DNA from: Sipunculus nudus
Lineage: Eukaryota > Annelida > Sipuncula > Golfingiida > Sipunculidae
Assembly (NCBI GenBank): GCA_026874595.1
Contig: CM049315.1
Coordinates: 66,409,916-66,473,915, forward strand
Direction of reading: 5' to 3'
DNA: 64,000 bases
The position numbers were made by a program, and so were the translations under genes. The notes under the pieces are model-generated. The model was not told where the DNA came from and made no database searches. It saw only the letters and a list, made by a program, of their open reading frames with translations. Below, one piece after another: positions 42,101 through 53,341 of this stretch. The stretch's first letter is position 1. Each line of letters opens with the position of its first letter.

Positions 42101-45100
42101 AGTAGCTTTGATGCAACAAATCAGAGTTCATGTTATGCCAAAGTTGTATCCGAATTTAATTTAGTTAAGCATATATAGAAAATCTGGTAATAAATGTTGG
42201 TGTATCGATACATCTGTTGACATATTTTAAGTCGCTAACTAAGGTTGACATTTATATGCAGACAAATGTGTGTTAAGGTGCATTATTAGGGCCCAGCTTT
42301 ACAAGCGGTGCCTTATAGTGATCACCGTGTGAGTCCGTACTTCCGTCCTTCCGTCAGTGACACTTTCTTTTGCGCATGATAGCTTAACAACAACATACTG
42401 CACCTTTCCCAAATTCACAGGGATGATTGGTACCTATGAGGGCTCCAGACCTGTCGAATTACAGATCTGTCGGAATTCCAATATGGCCACCACAGCCCAA
42501 TCGCTGATTTTCTTTCGTATGCAAAAACTCAACAACAACATACTACAGCTTTCCCAAATTCACAGGGATGATTGGTACCTTTGATTAGGGTTGGGACGGT
42601 TACCGGTATACGGTATAATCACGATATCTGACAGCTACGGTTATCATACCGTCAACTTTCCTATTATCGCGATACCAGGATATCAATTTTTGTTCACGAT
42701 TTTGGTTCACAAGCAAGCCCTTGAAGTACAAAATAAATTTATTTCAAAGAATCATTTATTTATTTTTATAAACCACATGTATTTGAATACACGCGTGTGG
42801 GTGGAACCATGTGCTTACAGACTTCGGGATTAGTCGGAAATGTCCGGAAGTAGCAGGATGAATCAGATAGGACAAAAGCTTGAGAATTCCAGGAGAAAAT
42901 AACATTTTAATGAAAGAGCAATAAATACACATATTTATGCTTTTATTGCATGGAACGAAAATGTCAACATAAAAGTGTCACCACTGAATCGAACTTTCCA
43001 TACGGGTTGCATATTTTGCCATATAAAATTGAGATGGTATATTTAGCCATGATTGGTATGACACGCTCTCCGAAAATTCGCCGGGATTCTTCGGCTTTTA
43101 TGTAGCTATAGGAAACTGATGGAAAGTTCTAACAAGGGTAATTCGACGATGGGGGCAGGACTTCCCGCACCTCAAGCTTGCACACCTGCAGGACCTTCAT
43201 GCAACTTACATCACTTCATGAGTCATTCTGTGGTACTGGCACAATTGGTATAAATGATATTAATACTTAACCCCTTGTATAAAGTCAAGACTTTAAAGGT
43301 GGTTGTTATAAATACCATTATTGATGGCTTATTAATGCCTTTATATATAATTAAAAATATCGCGATATCACGGAAAATCGCGATAAAATTTGAATAATCA
43401 TCATGATATCAAAAACCCATATCGTCCCAACACTACCTTTGATGGCTCCAGACCTATCGAATTACAGACTTCGGAATTCCAATATGGCCACCACAGCCTA
43501 AACCCTGATTTTCTTTTGCACGCGATAACTCAACAACAACATACTGCAGCTTTTCCAAATTTACAGGGATGGTTGTTACCTATGAAGGCTCCAGACCTAT
43601 TGAATTACAGACCTGTCGGAATTCCAATATGGCCACCATAGCCTGATCGCTGATTTTCTTTTGCATGCGATACTCAACAACAACCTAATGCAGCTTTCCC
43701 AAATTCACAGGGATGATTTGTACCTATGAGGGCTCCAGACCTATTGAATTACAGACCTGTCGGAATTCCAGTATGGCCACCAGAGCCCAATCACTGATTT
43801 TCTTTCGCATGCAATAACTCAACAACAACCCTACTGCAGCTTTCCCAATTTCACAGGGATCATTGGTGCCTATGAGGGCTCCAGACCTATTGAATAACAG
43901 ACTTGCATTCGGTGATTTTTTATTGCATACTTTTTTCAGACATATCTTCTTTAATATCATTTGATCCATTAGGATTTTTTCCCTCGTGAATATTGATAAA
44001 TACCTGTTTCTGTTTGTCATATTTTTCAAAATTAACTTAATTTTTCACCGATATGTAAACTAGTCCAGCACTAGTGGAACCCATATGTAAACTAGTCCAG
44101 CACTAGTGGAAACGCGGGGTCCTTGGACCTTTGTCAGACCACATCTAGTTCATAACTAATTTGATATCCTGATGCAGAGAATAATGCATATGAGTTATGT
44201 TATGGGGAATTATTAATAACTTAATTTTGCATTGTGTCGCAAGGTGAAAAGAATTTATTAAGTCTCATCCAGCAGCTGTAGCAAATGAATCTTCCCTTTA
44301 TATGATGCCAGTCACAGTTATCTTTGGAGGAAGCCAACCTGGAAATGTTTGCTTGTGTGTCCTATTAGACTTCTTGCAAAGCTGTTGGTCCTTTAAGTCC
44401 TGTTTTCTTGTATGTATTGAAATTTTGTCCTGCTGTTAGAACCTTGTGATATATTTGCAAGACTGTGTTGCTTTGTTTAATATCAACATCTAACAACTCA
44501 AATATTCTTGCAGATGGTGCCTTGAGTGCTTTGTTGTTGTTTCAAATTCAGGCTTTGCTGGATTTGGATCTCTACATTTTGAAAACAGAAATGATTTGAA
44601 TGCAACTTCTGAATTCATTTTGGGTTGTACATTTTCCACCCATTCCAATGCTTGTTCTAATACTACATGTATCTTCTTTTTCAGGGAGTAAAAGTGGATT
44701 CGATGAGATTCAGATTTGACGGACAGCCCATAAATGAAACAGACACCCCATCCATGGTGAGTAGATTTCTGCCAATGTTGTAATTCTTAGATGAAGAATC
44801 AGATTTAATGGATTTTATTTTTTTAAATCATTATTTATTCTCCCAGTGAGAATATTCTCTGGCACAACTGATGAGTATGCTGAAAATGAAATCTTCAGTG
44901 AAAATTCTTGAACTTTTAGCTTAGCTGGCAGTAAGTCAACTGACGTATAGATTTTCTCTTTGATAAAAAAAACCCTTAGAAATCTGAGCGTCGCGACCCC
45001 TTGGTCCCTAGTTATTGTATCACCAGAGGTATCCATCACCACCTGACTTGTTTAAATCATTAAACGTATCCTGAAAATTTCTCTCTTTGATTAAAAGAAA

Positions 45101-47567
45101 CCTCAGAAATCTGTTGCTACATTCAACGTATAAATTTGGACTGAAATATCCCACATCTCAGAATCTTGTAAATAGCTGAGAAAAATGCTCAGAAATAGTT
45201 GTATACAAGAAGCCAGTGATTGATATGGTTTCTCTCTCTCTCTCTTATAAATCCTTACCAAATGTCCAAAGTTGGTCCTTTTGAAAGTTTATGTGAATAG
45301 TTATTAGTATTTTACAGTGTGAATAATTAAATATTCCAGAAAAAAACTATGACCAGCATTGTAAATACCTGCAAAAGGGTTCATAAGACCTGGATGAAAA
45401 GATAAAAATGCCTTTGCTTTAAGGTACATGATAGATCCATCCTGAAACAGTAACATTGTACATAGTGCCTAAGGACCAATTTGAATTTTAAAAAGTTTTA
45501 GTCCTCTTGTGTATTTTTATGTTCATATTGCATTCAGCGATGTTAGGTGTTATATCAGTATCAATGTGTGTTTTTTTTATTAGCTCAGCTGACTATAAGT
45601 CATCTGAGCTATAGTCGTGGTCCATTGTCCGTCGTCCGTCTGTCCGTCCGTCCGTCCGTCCGTCCGTAGATGTGGCACGTTTTGAAACCGTTAGACCTAG
45701 GAATCCAAAATTCAGCATAATGTTAGATGTCCCCAAGATCTCCTACCAAGCCGAAAACTGGGTCTTTGCGACTTCATTCCTTTGAGAAATTAAGGAAAAA
45801 CCTCAATTTTTTATTAAAATCCTATTTTCACACTTCAGGACTGCCTAATATCAAAACCACTCATCTGTTTTTCTTCATATTTACCATAAATATTCCTCTA
45901 TATAGTTCCTATGTACATGCCAGAAATTAAGTCTGTAAAATATAAATTCTTTAAGTTATGGGCCCAAACATAATGGACTTTGTAAAAAATCAGGAAAAAT
46001 AATAACTCACTTAACATGAAAAATTTTGAAACTAGAGTCTATTTTCTCAAGTATATAACTATGTTTAATTAAGATTCAATTGTTTACCCAAAATTAGATC
46101 TGAATTTTGTAATTTTTTTAAGTTATTAGCATAAAAAAAAAATCAGCACCTTAAATTTTGCCCAACTTTGACCATGGCACATTTTTTTCCTGTAAGCACC
46201 ATTGATTTAATTTTCACAGCATGTAAACATGAATATTTAGTTTGTCTAAATCTGAAATTTGAAAATAAAAGCTTGAAAATTAAGCTAGTTATTAATTTTT
46301 TTTCTGTAGTCACTTGCTTTGATTACAGATGCAGGGTCCCACTCCAGGTCACTGGAAGTCAGCTATGCCAGGGTTTCTGATTTGTTACAGTCACTGGGGG
46401 AGATCCCCTGCTGTGACAGGTGTACAGTTATTCTCATATCACCACCCCAATCCCCCCCCAAACCCAACCCACCAAGTGTTATGCAGTAATTGTTATTGTT
46501 TTCACTGTATCTCCTTAATTGTAATGCTGTTTTCACTCCGATATGCAAAAACTTTCTTTGAAAAAATAATTCAAGGTGTAATGCAGAAGATGCAATGTTG
46601 TGTAATGTAGCATTTTTAAAGAAATCAATTTTCTTTTAAATGATTTTAACAAATATTATTGAACCCATCAGTATGCTTAAATTATTATAAAATATGAAGC
46701 ACATTATGGATAAATAAAGACACAATTAAAAATTGTGAAATCTAAATAAAGTATTATTTTTAGATATTTATTGTTTTGCAGATTTAAAAGATATATTTTT
46801 GTGGTAAAAAATAAATAAACATTTGTATGCATGATGTGGTGTTATCTGACAAGATTGAGATTTATGATGATGCAATTGAGAATTATGAATAAACTTTTAT
46901 ATTCAGATATATATGTTAAATTGGAAATGTATAGAAATATAAACTTAAATTAGAAAATAATTGATGTGATAAAAAAATGAGGATTTAATACAAACATTTG
47001 TTCATTATTTTTCTGCCTCAGCAGAATTTGAGATCAGGCTTTGTTTGCCCTGTTTTATGTTGTTAATTAGCTATATTTCAAATGTATACATTTCATTAAA
47101 AAATATACATATATATTTAATAATATATATTATACACAAAAATAGATTCCATTGAACAAATGTGTAAATTACTGAAATGTCAACAGTTAATCGAAAAACC
47201 AACTAATGATCATGGTAATAGTACAGATCATTTGTTCACAAACTGCTCACATGCTTTAGTTTCAACATTAGGAAACACATGGTCAGGTCACAAAATATTT
47301 TTTGCAACAATTTCTTGCTCATCAATACAAACCAATCATATAAACCAACCATGGCCTTTATTACCTCTTCCTCTTACATTTTATCTCCATTTGATATTAT
47401 TTTAGATTTTTACCTTCAAGGTTAACGTCAGCTGAGCACAGTGACCCATAGGTCCCTTGTTTTATTGCATTTGGATAGATATTAAGAATACATTTTTTTT
47501 TCAGCTGGAGATGGAAGACGGAGATAGCATTGATGTATTCCAGCAACAGACGGGAGGATATGTATAA
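36138..47567 (+). CDS. SUMO2/3: SUMO2/3-like small ubiquitin-like modifier, complete four-exon gene
   Basis: Encodes a 94-residue ubiquitin-like protein that is conjugated to lysines of nuclear and other proteins by the E1-E2-E3 SUMO pathway. Exons are 36138-36155, 40729-40860, 44685-44756 and 47505-47567; all junctions are phase 0 with GTGAG donors and pyrimidine-rich AG acceptors. Residues 16-90 form the beta-grasp fold, with the family-typical stretches [33 protein letters not shown] and [18 protein letters not shown]. Processing should occur after Gly92, releasing a Tyr-Val tail (the vertebrate SUMO2 tail is Val-Tyr). Val8-Lys9-Ala10-Glu11 fits the psi-K-x-E motif that lets SUMO2/3, but not SUMO1, form chains. 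The start MSEEK resembles SUMO3. Length is close to human SUMO2 (95). The introns (4.6, 3.8 and 2.7 kb) are largely transposons. Confidence 0.96.
36751..37116. repeat. ~182-bp tandem duplication in SUMO intron 1
   Basis: Two copies running from CAAAGATGCTACAAT to AAAGCATTAGTTTTT, about 90% alike by eye. The rest of intron 1 to 38189 shows no gene. Confidence 0.8.
38190..39361 (+). mobile_element. HLE-A5 in SUMO intron 1
   Basis: Starts TGTATCCGCCAAAACG with partner TGGATAC and ends GCTTGTCGACTACCGTTTT then CTAG. Core units carry GGTGGCGCCACC. The 3' end runs into a perfect palindrome. Confidence 0.75.
39354..39428. repeat. Perfect 37-bp inverted repeat with 1-base spacer
   Basis: Left arm 39354-39390, centre A at 39391, right arm 39392-39428; every arm base pairs. 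The left arm starts with the last eight bases of HLE-A5 (TTTTCTAG), so the element end is mirrored at 39421-39428 (CTAGAAAA). Confidence 0.95.
39429..40421. other. SUMO intron 1, unassigned
   Basis: AT-rich. Contains a 27-bp direct duplication (GAAGCAAATATATAAATTAC) near 39530-39590 and, from 40180, GGACTCGAG/GACTCAGACT words that lead into the 25-bp minisatellite. Confidence 0.5.
40422..40555. repeat. 25-bp minisatellite, five units
   Basis: Units start at 40422, 40447, 40472, 40497 and 40522, each GGACTCACTATAGTGGCCTG then GATCC, almost identical. It lies about 175 bp before SUMO exon 2. Confidence 0.95.
40729..40860 (+). CDS. SUMO2/3: SUMO exon 2
   Basis: 44 codons from Asp7 to Thr50. 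The acceptor is TTTCAG and the donor GTGAGT. It carries the chain-forming Lys9 motif and the first beta strands of the ubiquitin fold ([20 protein letters not shown]). Confidence 0.95.
41048..41280 (+). repeat. Degraded HLE-B-like 5' end in SUMO intron 2
   Basis: TTAGCCAGCTGATAAGTCAT then CTGAGCTACAGTGATTGTCC and AACCGCTGGACCTA resemble the HLE-B 5' hairpin and following sequence. The rest of intron 2 to 42285 has a short (TA)n at about 41540 and no gene. Confidence 0.5.
42286..44148 (+). mobile_element. HLE-F1 in SUMO intron 2, ~185-bp tandem core
   Basis: Starts TTAGGGCCCAGC, then a CCGTCCTTCCGTC microsatellite. The core has roughly five units of about 185 bp (GGGCTCCAGACCTATTGAAT; GAATTCCAATATGGCCACCA; ACTCAACAACAACATACTGC). 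The end is the hairpin GGTCCTTGGACC and ACATCTAG|TT. It is split by a hAT MITE. The 5' hairpin and asymmetric TIR are weaker than in the other families. Confidence 0.6.
42586..43435. mobile_element. hAT MITE, 850 bp, with 8-bp target duplication
   Basis: Ends TAGGGTTGGGACG and CGTCCCAACACTA (12 of 13 match as inverted repeats). Perfect target duplication CCTTTGAT at 42578-42585 and 43436-43443. Rich in TATCGCGATA-like words; no coding potential seen. It interrupts an HLE-F1 core unit. Confidence 0.9.
44149..44684. other. SUMO intron 2 end, unique sequence
   Basis: No repeat or gene recognised; the pyrimidine tract of the exon 3 acceptor is at the right end. Confidence 0.5.
44685..44756 (+). 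CDS. SUMO2/3: SUMO exon 3
   Basis: 24 codons, Gly51 to Met74, including [15 protein letters not shown]. The acceptor is TTTTTCAG and the donor GTGAGT. Confidence 0.95.
45579..47463 (+). mobile_element. HLE-B7 in SUMO intron 3
   Basis: Starts TTAGCTCAGCTGACTATAAG with partner CTGAGCTATAGTC and a (CCGT)n run. It ends CAGCTGAGCACAGTGACCCA then TAGGTCCCTTG|TT. It is the reverse of HLE-B6 over most of its length. It stops about 42 bp before SUMO exon 4. Confidence 0.8.
47505..47567 (+). CDS. SUMO2/3: SUMO exon 4 with stop
   Basis: 20 codons and TAA. It encodes [18 protein letters not shown] plus a Tyr-Val tail. The acceptor is a run of T then CAG. An HLE-B copy ends about 42 bp upstream, so the branch point must lie in that short gap or within the transposon. 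Confidence 0.95.
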   Translation: MEMEDGDSIDVFQQQTGGYV

Positions 47568-48285
47568 AAGACCAGAGATTTAACAGCTTTTGGCACACAA
47601 AGACTCATTGAACTAATAATTATTAGGGAGGGTGGGGCTACATGGACATTCAAGGGGAACATGTGATGATGTGGTACTTTAACCAAGTAGGTGTACTGCC
47701 AAGTGTATAAATATTGTGTTGGTTCCCCACTGTGGACAGACTGCTTGTTTGGTCCCAGAGACATTGCAGTTCGTTTATTCATTCATACAAAAATATATTT
47801 GTTCACACATGAATCCAGGTTAGCTTTTTATAGGGACCTAAAGTAGAAATTTTAGCAGTTTATTTGTGTTATTAAAAAAAAATTGTTCTGCAGTCAGTCT
47901 GAAACTCACAAGGCTCGAGCAGTAATTCTCTTTGCATGCTTGCAAATCATCCAAACAAATCTCTCGCACCATAGTTCTCATTTTAATTTCTTGTGTCACA
48001 TGTATGTATAGTTTTGTAAGTATGTATTTGATGTACAGACATAATGGGTTGACCTATTTGTAAAGTGATCCTAGGAGATGTGGACAGGAGGTGGGGACAT
48101 TTTTAGTTAAATGTTTGGAGGATGATTATAAACAAGGTGCTTGTTTGGTACCTGGCTGTCCTTGTAATATCAGTGGCGGTGAACTCTTGCATTCTGACTC
48201 CTTGAAGGGCTTGCTCTCTCTGACATGAAATAAAACAAAGCTGGCCCAGGACCATTTACTCTGGCAGACACAAAATAAAGCATCT
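47568..48285 (+). other. SUMO 3' untranslated region with poly(A) signals
   Basis: Non-coding sequence after the SUMO stop. The first AATAAA signals are at 48229-48234 and 48274-48279, which would give a 3' UTR of about 0.7 kb. Transcript end is inferred. Confidence 0.6.
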
Positions 48286-49056
48286 TCGATGTGGGTTGTT
48301 AAAGGTTTCAGTCTCCCTCTGATTATAGGTTTAATCCTGGCAGCAAGGAGAGCCCAGAATTTTAGAAATCTGTGTGAAGTCTCAGTCCAACTGGTCTTGT
48401 CTCTTCAGCCAAGCTTTGATCGAGAAGCACCTGATTATGGCTACTGTTATCAGTATTTTCAGCTTTTGGTCCTTTTGGTGTTGTCACAGTTAGGTCAACT
48501 CTATAGTACACAGGGAAATTTTACCTTTTTTATATCTGTCAATCATAAAAAATGTAAATGGACGTTCATCCATCTTTGAAGTAAGCATTTGGTTTATTCA
48601 AGGAAATTAGGTGCTTTGACGACCAGTTGTATTGTGGAACCTTTCATTCCTCAGTTTTACTTTTATTCACTGCATATAATTTTATTTCTAATTTTCACAT
48701 AAGAATAAACAACCCTCATTTCGTTATACAAGGTGTTTATCACAAGTCTAGGCATCCAGAAGTATGGAAAACTTATTCTGAAAAAACACGAAATGTACAT
48801 TGTATACATGCCAAATATGAATCATAAACTCAGTGGTAATGTAAGTGTTCTTTGTTTTGTTTTTGATGAGTGCTTTGTGGTCGCTGTTGAAATTGCTTGA
48901 GTGGTAATATGAGGTAGACAACAACCATTCACATGTAAAGAACAGGCTAATCTATTTTTCCAGAACCGACAGTCGAGGAGTGCAAAGATTTTGTGGTTGC
49001 GGTACCCTGGGAAAAGGATCATTTGAAGGAAGCCTTTAAAAGAAAATATACATTTT
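48286..49056. other. Intergenic, nothing recognised
   Basis: No exon-like open frame with splice sites, repeat termini or RNA gene was recognised downstream of SUMO. Confidence 0.4.
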
Positions 49057-50049
49057 TTAGCCCTTAAGCTGATGGGCTATTGCCGTCACCCAAGCTGTCT
49101 GTCCGGCGTCCTTTAACTTTTACCTTGTGAGCAGGATATCTCGAAAAGGATTCACTGTCAGAATTATATTTCTGTGGTAAAGATGTATATCGACAAAATC
49201 TAGGTCAGGTTCGAAGATGGGGTGACCTTGACCTATTTTTCTACGTTTTAGAGCTGATTATAGAAAAACACTTAGAAGCTTATATCTAAGGAACCATTTG
49301 GTGGATTTTTACAAAACTTTCTATGGTCATTTGGACTGAAAGTTTGTACCTGCTCCACAAGTTTGGTGGCTCCACCTACAATTTCTGATTTTTTACGAAT
49401 TTTTATCAGATTTTTCAAATTTGGCCCTGTGAGCAGGATATATCTAAAAGGATTCACCACAGGAATTTTCATTCTTTGGTGATGATGTATATCAGCAAAA
49501 TCTTGGTCAAGTTCAAAGATGGGTGACCTTGACCTAATATTGGACATTTTAGAGCTGATTACAGACAAATACTTAGAAGCTAATTTTTCAGGAACCATTG
49601 GATCTTACTATGATCATTGAGACTGATGGTCTGTACCTGCTGCACAAGTTTGGGGGCACCACCTACTGTTTCTGATTTTTTTTAATGGATTTTTATCGGA
49701 TTTTAAACTTTGGCCTTTTGTGTGGGATATCTCCAAAGGTATTCCACACAGGAACTTCATTTTTCAGTGCTATTGCATATTTACAATATTTTGGTAAAAT
49801 TTATATATGCGTGTTCTTGACTGTCTTATCGATGTCACAGAGCTTAGAATTGAAAAATAACTTAGGAGCTTATTTCTCAGGAAGCATTTGATGGTTAAGA
49901 AACATGGTATATACCTCTCCAATTTAAATTTATAACATGTACAGATATATGTCCGAATGACAACAAATATTTTGTACTTGTTACTGTAACCACCTATAAA
50001 CACTGTTCTTGTGGCTGAGGGCTTTTATCAGCTTTTGCTGATATTCTAG
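49057..50049 (+). mobile_element. HLE-E2, Helitron-like element
   Basis: 5' hairpin TTAGCCCTTAAGCTGATGGG (TAGCCC/GGGCTA). 3' end GGCTGAGGGC (inverted 5' motif), hairpin ATCAGCTTTTGCTGAT, ATTCTAG|TT. Two core units of about 300 bp with decayed GGTGGCGCCACC (GGTGGCTCCACC, GGGGGCACCACC). Confidence 0.75.
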
Positions 50050-52746
50050 TTAATAGCAGAAGTGTCTAATGATTGTAATCTTGAGAACTGACCCAATATT
50101 TTATTTTAAAATGTGATCTGTATGATTGCTTTTCAGGATGTGTACCAGGAAAAATTAATATATTTACAAAATATTAAATGTCAGAATAAAAACATAAGAA
50201 GCCACAACTGAATATGGACACAATTAAGCCATACTTGTATATCTTTGTGATATTACCTATCGTAGTATTTGCAAAATGAAGGATATATGACAACATCTTG
50301 AGAAATTATGACAACAGTAAAACCTGTGGTGAAGAATAAGATAAAAATACCAAAGATCCCAGCGAGTCATGAGGACCCGTAGCAGAAAGTCTGTCAAAAT
50401 GTGCGATACCACGCGTAGATCAGTGTATATGGCTCTAAGAACCAGGTCCGCAGACTATCTTTCGAGTGAATCTTTCGATGTTATGGATTTGGTTCTATGT
50501 GCATGTAAAGCCTATTTGATGGACATTTTTTTGCCAGAAGTAATTCCGTCACCGATCCTCGTGTTATGTAAACCTGTATAACAACTGCCTCGTACAGTGT
50601 AAAGCCTATGGTGTATTTGCCTGCATCCCAATTAATCTCCACTATATTTGTATCCTTAAGAATAAAGTCCTGGGAGGGGGGGGGGGGAGGGACTTGTTTG
50701 AGCACAGTCCCGCCGCTATTGCGAAACTCGAAATATTTCATGGCTCATTATCAAACTTACACGCATATGAGAGAATGAAGCTTATTTAAAATGAGGTCAT
50801 GACCTTGTTTTTTAGCTTGGCTGTCTGAGTCTTCTGAGCTATAGTAATCACTCCGTTGTCTGGCTGTCCGGCCATTAACAAGGCACAAATTGTAACCGTT
50901 AGACGCAGAAACTTCTAACTGTACATCCAGGGAGGTCAATAAAAATACCATTCGAAACCTTAAATTAGGTCATAGTTTACCATACCTTTGAGCTATGAGA
51001 ATCGTGAGTACCCGTCTAAATAATTAAAAATTTGATTAAAAAAACTTGAGTATCTGAATAACTTATGCACTGATGGCCATGATTCTTTGCATGCATATTG
51101 ATTATTGACTGTTTCATCAATTCCAGCAGGCGCCACCTGTATCTCTTCTAGTTTTAAGAGAACCTGTGAGCTTATGCGATGGTGTGGCGTCGTCTGTACG
51201 TTCACCCATACTTTTTCGAAAACGGCAGGAGCTAGCATCACCAAACTTTGTGCAAAAAAAATCAGTCATCTAAAAAAAACTATCCAGTTTATGTATTTTG
51301 GGGGGGGGGGCTATCTTCTTTTTCTTAAATTATTAGGGAAAAGCTAAACAAAAATTTTAATCTTCTGCGAAACTGTCCACCCAAACCATTCAATATTTAT
51401 GGCATCCCCAAATTTTATGCAAAAATCTGTCACATATCAAATGTTTAGGGATTGAGCGTTTTGTGGCGCCATCTGTACGAACTTATATTTTTCAGGAAAA
51501 GGTAAAAGAAATCTTTAAATCTTCTCTAAAATCATCCAGCCAAATGGTTCAATATTTCACAGAAATGATCGCAGAGACTAGTTTTCTCAAATAGTTTTTG
51601 TTTGTTGAATTTTGGCAGAGTTACACGAATTTGAAATTAGTCATTTGTCTAGTAAGTATACTTACATAACAGTCTCAGAAACAAGAGCTAGGATCGCCAT
51701 TTTTTTTTTTTTTTGCAAATGTTTGACTCGTATTTGAAATGGTAGTTTTTTTGTGATGCCACCTACATCGACCTGTTTTTTAAAGACAAAAAACATTATT
51801 TAACCCCTTTTCATTTTAAAAATGATTCGTGATGAAACTGTCAAGCTGAATCGTTAAATTGTTCACAAGTATTATCCTAGGGTATGGTTCTCTGAATTGA
51901 TTAAGAATGGATTGGGTTTGTTGATTTTTGGTAGAGTCATAGAAAGGTGAAGTTTGTCTTGTGATATTCAACAATGAAAGGACTACATCTTTTATTATTT
52001 AAAAATTTTTTTTTGATTATAAAAATCTTATGGATATGTCAGCTTGAAAAAAAAAATTGTAGCCAAAATCATCCAGTATGTGTAAACAGATTTACCAACA
52101 GGCCACGATTGAGTCTGAATCTATAAATAGCTTTGCAGACTGCCAACTATTTCAGATTTGGCATCAGACCAAACGTCAGTCTAGATCTATTTATAGCTTT
52201 GGCAGACTGCTAACTTATCAGATTATGCAACAGGTAAAGGGTTCACTCAGTGCAGCCAGCTGCAGGTCAAGTGATCTCTCCGTGAAGAAGCTGGAGCAAG
52301 TAATTCGTTCCGTTTCACTCGAGGCAACTGCCTTTTTCACCTACGCCTGGTTAGCCCAGTGCACTTTTCTCAAGACAAGTTTGATGTATAAATATTGTAC
52401 TGGCCTGATACTTTGACCTGTCCATGCATCTTTGGTGGCTCTCTCGTTCACAAGACTGGTGCTGCCATCTTCAATTACTTTAGTTCAGTGTGTGTGCTTG
52501 CTTATTTCTCAGGAGGGATTTGATATATCAGCCTGAAATTGTGTATATTTATACTTGCTTTGTCGTATACAACCACTGGTGGCGCCACCAACAATAATTT
52601 TGACACAGTGTTTGTCCCTGCTTATTTCTTAGAAGGGGTTTAATATATCAGCCTGAAATTGGGCATATGTATACATTTTGTTGTATACAAAAACTGGTTG
52701 TGCCACCTACAATAATTTTGTGTTGTGAACTCCTATTCCATTATTA
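50050..52746. repeat. Decayed repeat-rich intergenic sequence
   Basis: An HLE-B-like 5' end near 50811 (TTAGCTTGGCTGTCTGAG). Scattered GGCGCCACC boxes occur at about 51130, 51475, 52575 and 52705 in degenerate units. Poly-G runs are near 50678 and 51300. Open frames here (for example 50369-50581 and 52078-52416) lack family features or splice context. No gene called. Confidence 0.4.
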
Positions 52747-53326
52747 TGTAGCGACCCTGAGTCTTAAATCAGCGCTACGTAGGTTCGTCGCCCCGTTTTT
52801 AAGGGGGGGGGGGGGGGGAGAAGGACACTCGTCTCGCTAGCTTCCAAATTATGTAAACAGTCACAAGGCATGCAGGCAGCAACACAGATCACAAAAAAAA
52901 AAACAAGAAAGTCAGCTGGCAGTTCATAGACTTGTTTTAAAAAAGACGATTACAAATAAGTTCAGGTTCCCGTCGAACAACTTAACAGAGAGGGAGTTAG
53001 GTCTCTAGACTAGGCGTAGACTGCGCCTCCACGATGGTTACGGATCCAATGTTCACGGCTGATCTTGGGAGGTCTCAGTTGATCGTTCGACCCGTCCGGG
53101 CCACTTTTACCTCACCTCTGGAGCAATCCCCCTGCGGTTTCTGCCCTGCGGTTCTACGCTTCTGATCTCTGGTGTAAACACTTTTATCTCCCTTGCCCGA
53201 CCCTGCGTTCTGGATTTTTCAGAAAAAAACCCGTCTCTTCGGCCTTCCCGACTCAACCCGGCGCGCCACTATCGGACGACTCCGGAATCACATAGAGCAA
53301 ACTCAAGTGAGGGTGATATCGCCACA
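52747..53326 (-). mobile_element. 3' LTR of the Ty3/gypsy element
   Basis: On the - strand it starts TGTGGCGATATCACC and ends GGTCGCTACA, with TG...CA ends in an inverted TGT(G)GCGA/TCGC(T)ACA. A polypurine tract adjoins it. A poly-G run is at about 52804-52818. The 5' LTR is not in the window. Confidence 0.75.
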
Positions 53327-53341
53327 TTCCTCCCCTCTTAG
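53327..53341 (-). other. Polypurine tract of the gypsy element
   Basis: On the - strand TAAGAGGGGAGGAA lies directly before the LTR start, the usual plus-strand primer position. Bases 53342-53969 form the untranslated region between it and pol. Confidence 0.7.

Noticed and set aside
50369-50581. Possible first exon with Arg/Ser-rich start.
   Set aside because: No donor at a sensible place, no family match, and the area is repeat-derived.
52078-52416. 112-codon open frame.
   Set aside because: Lies in degenerate repeats containing an internal duplication (AGATCTATTTATAGCTTTG-like); no domain seen.
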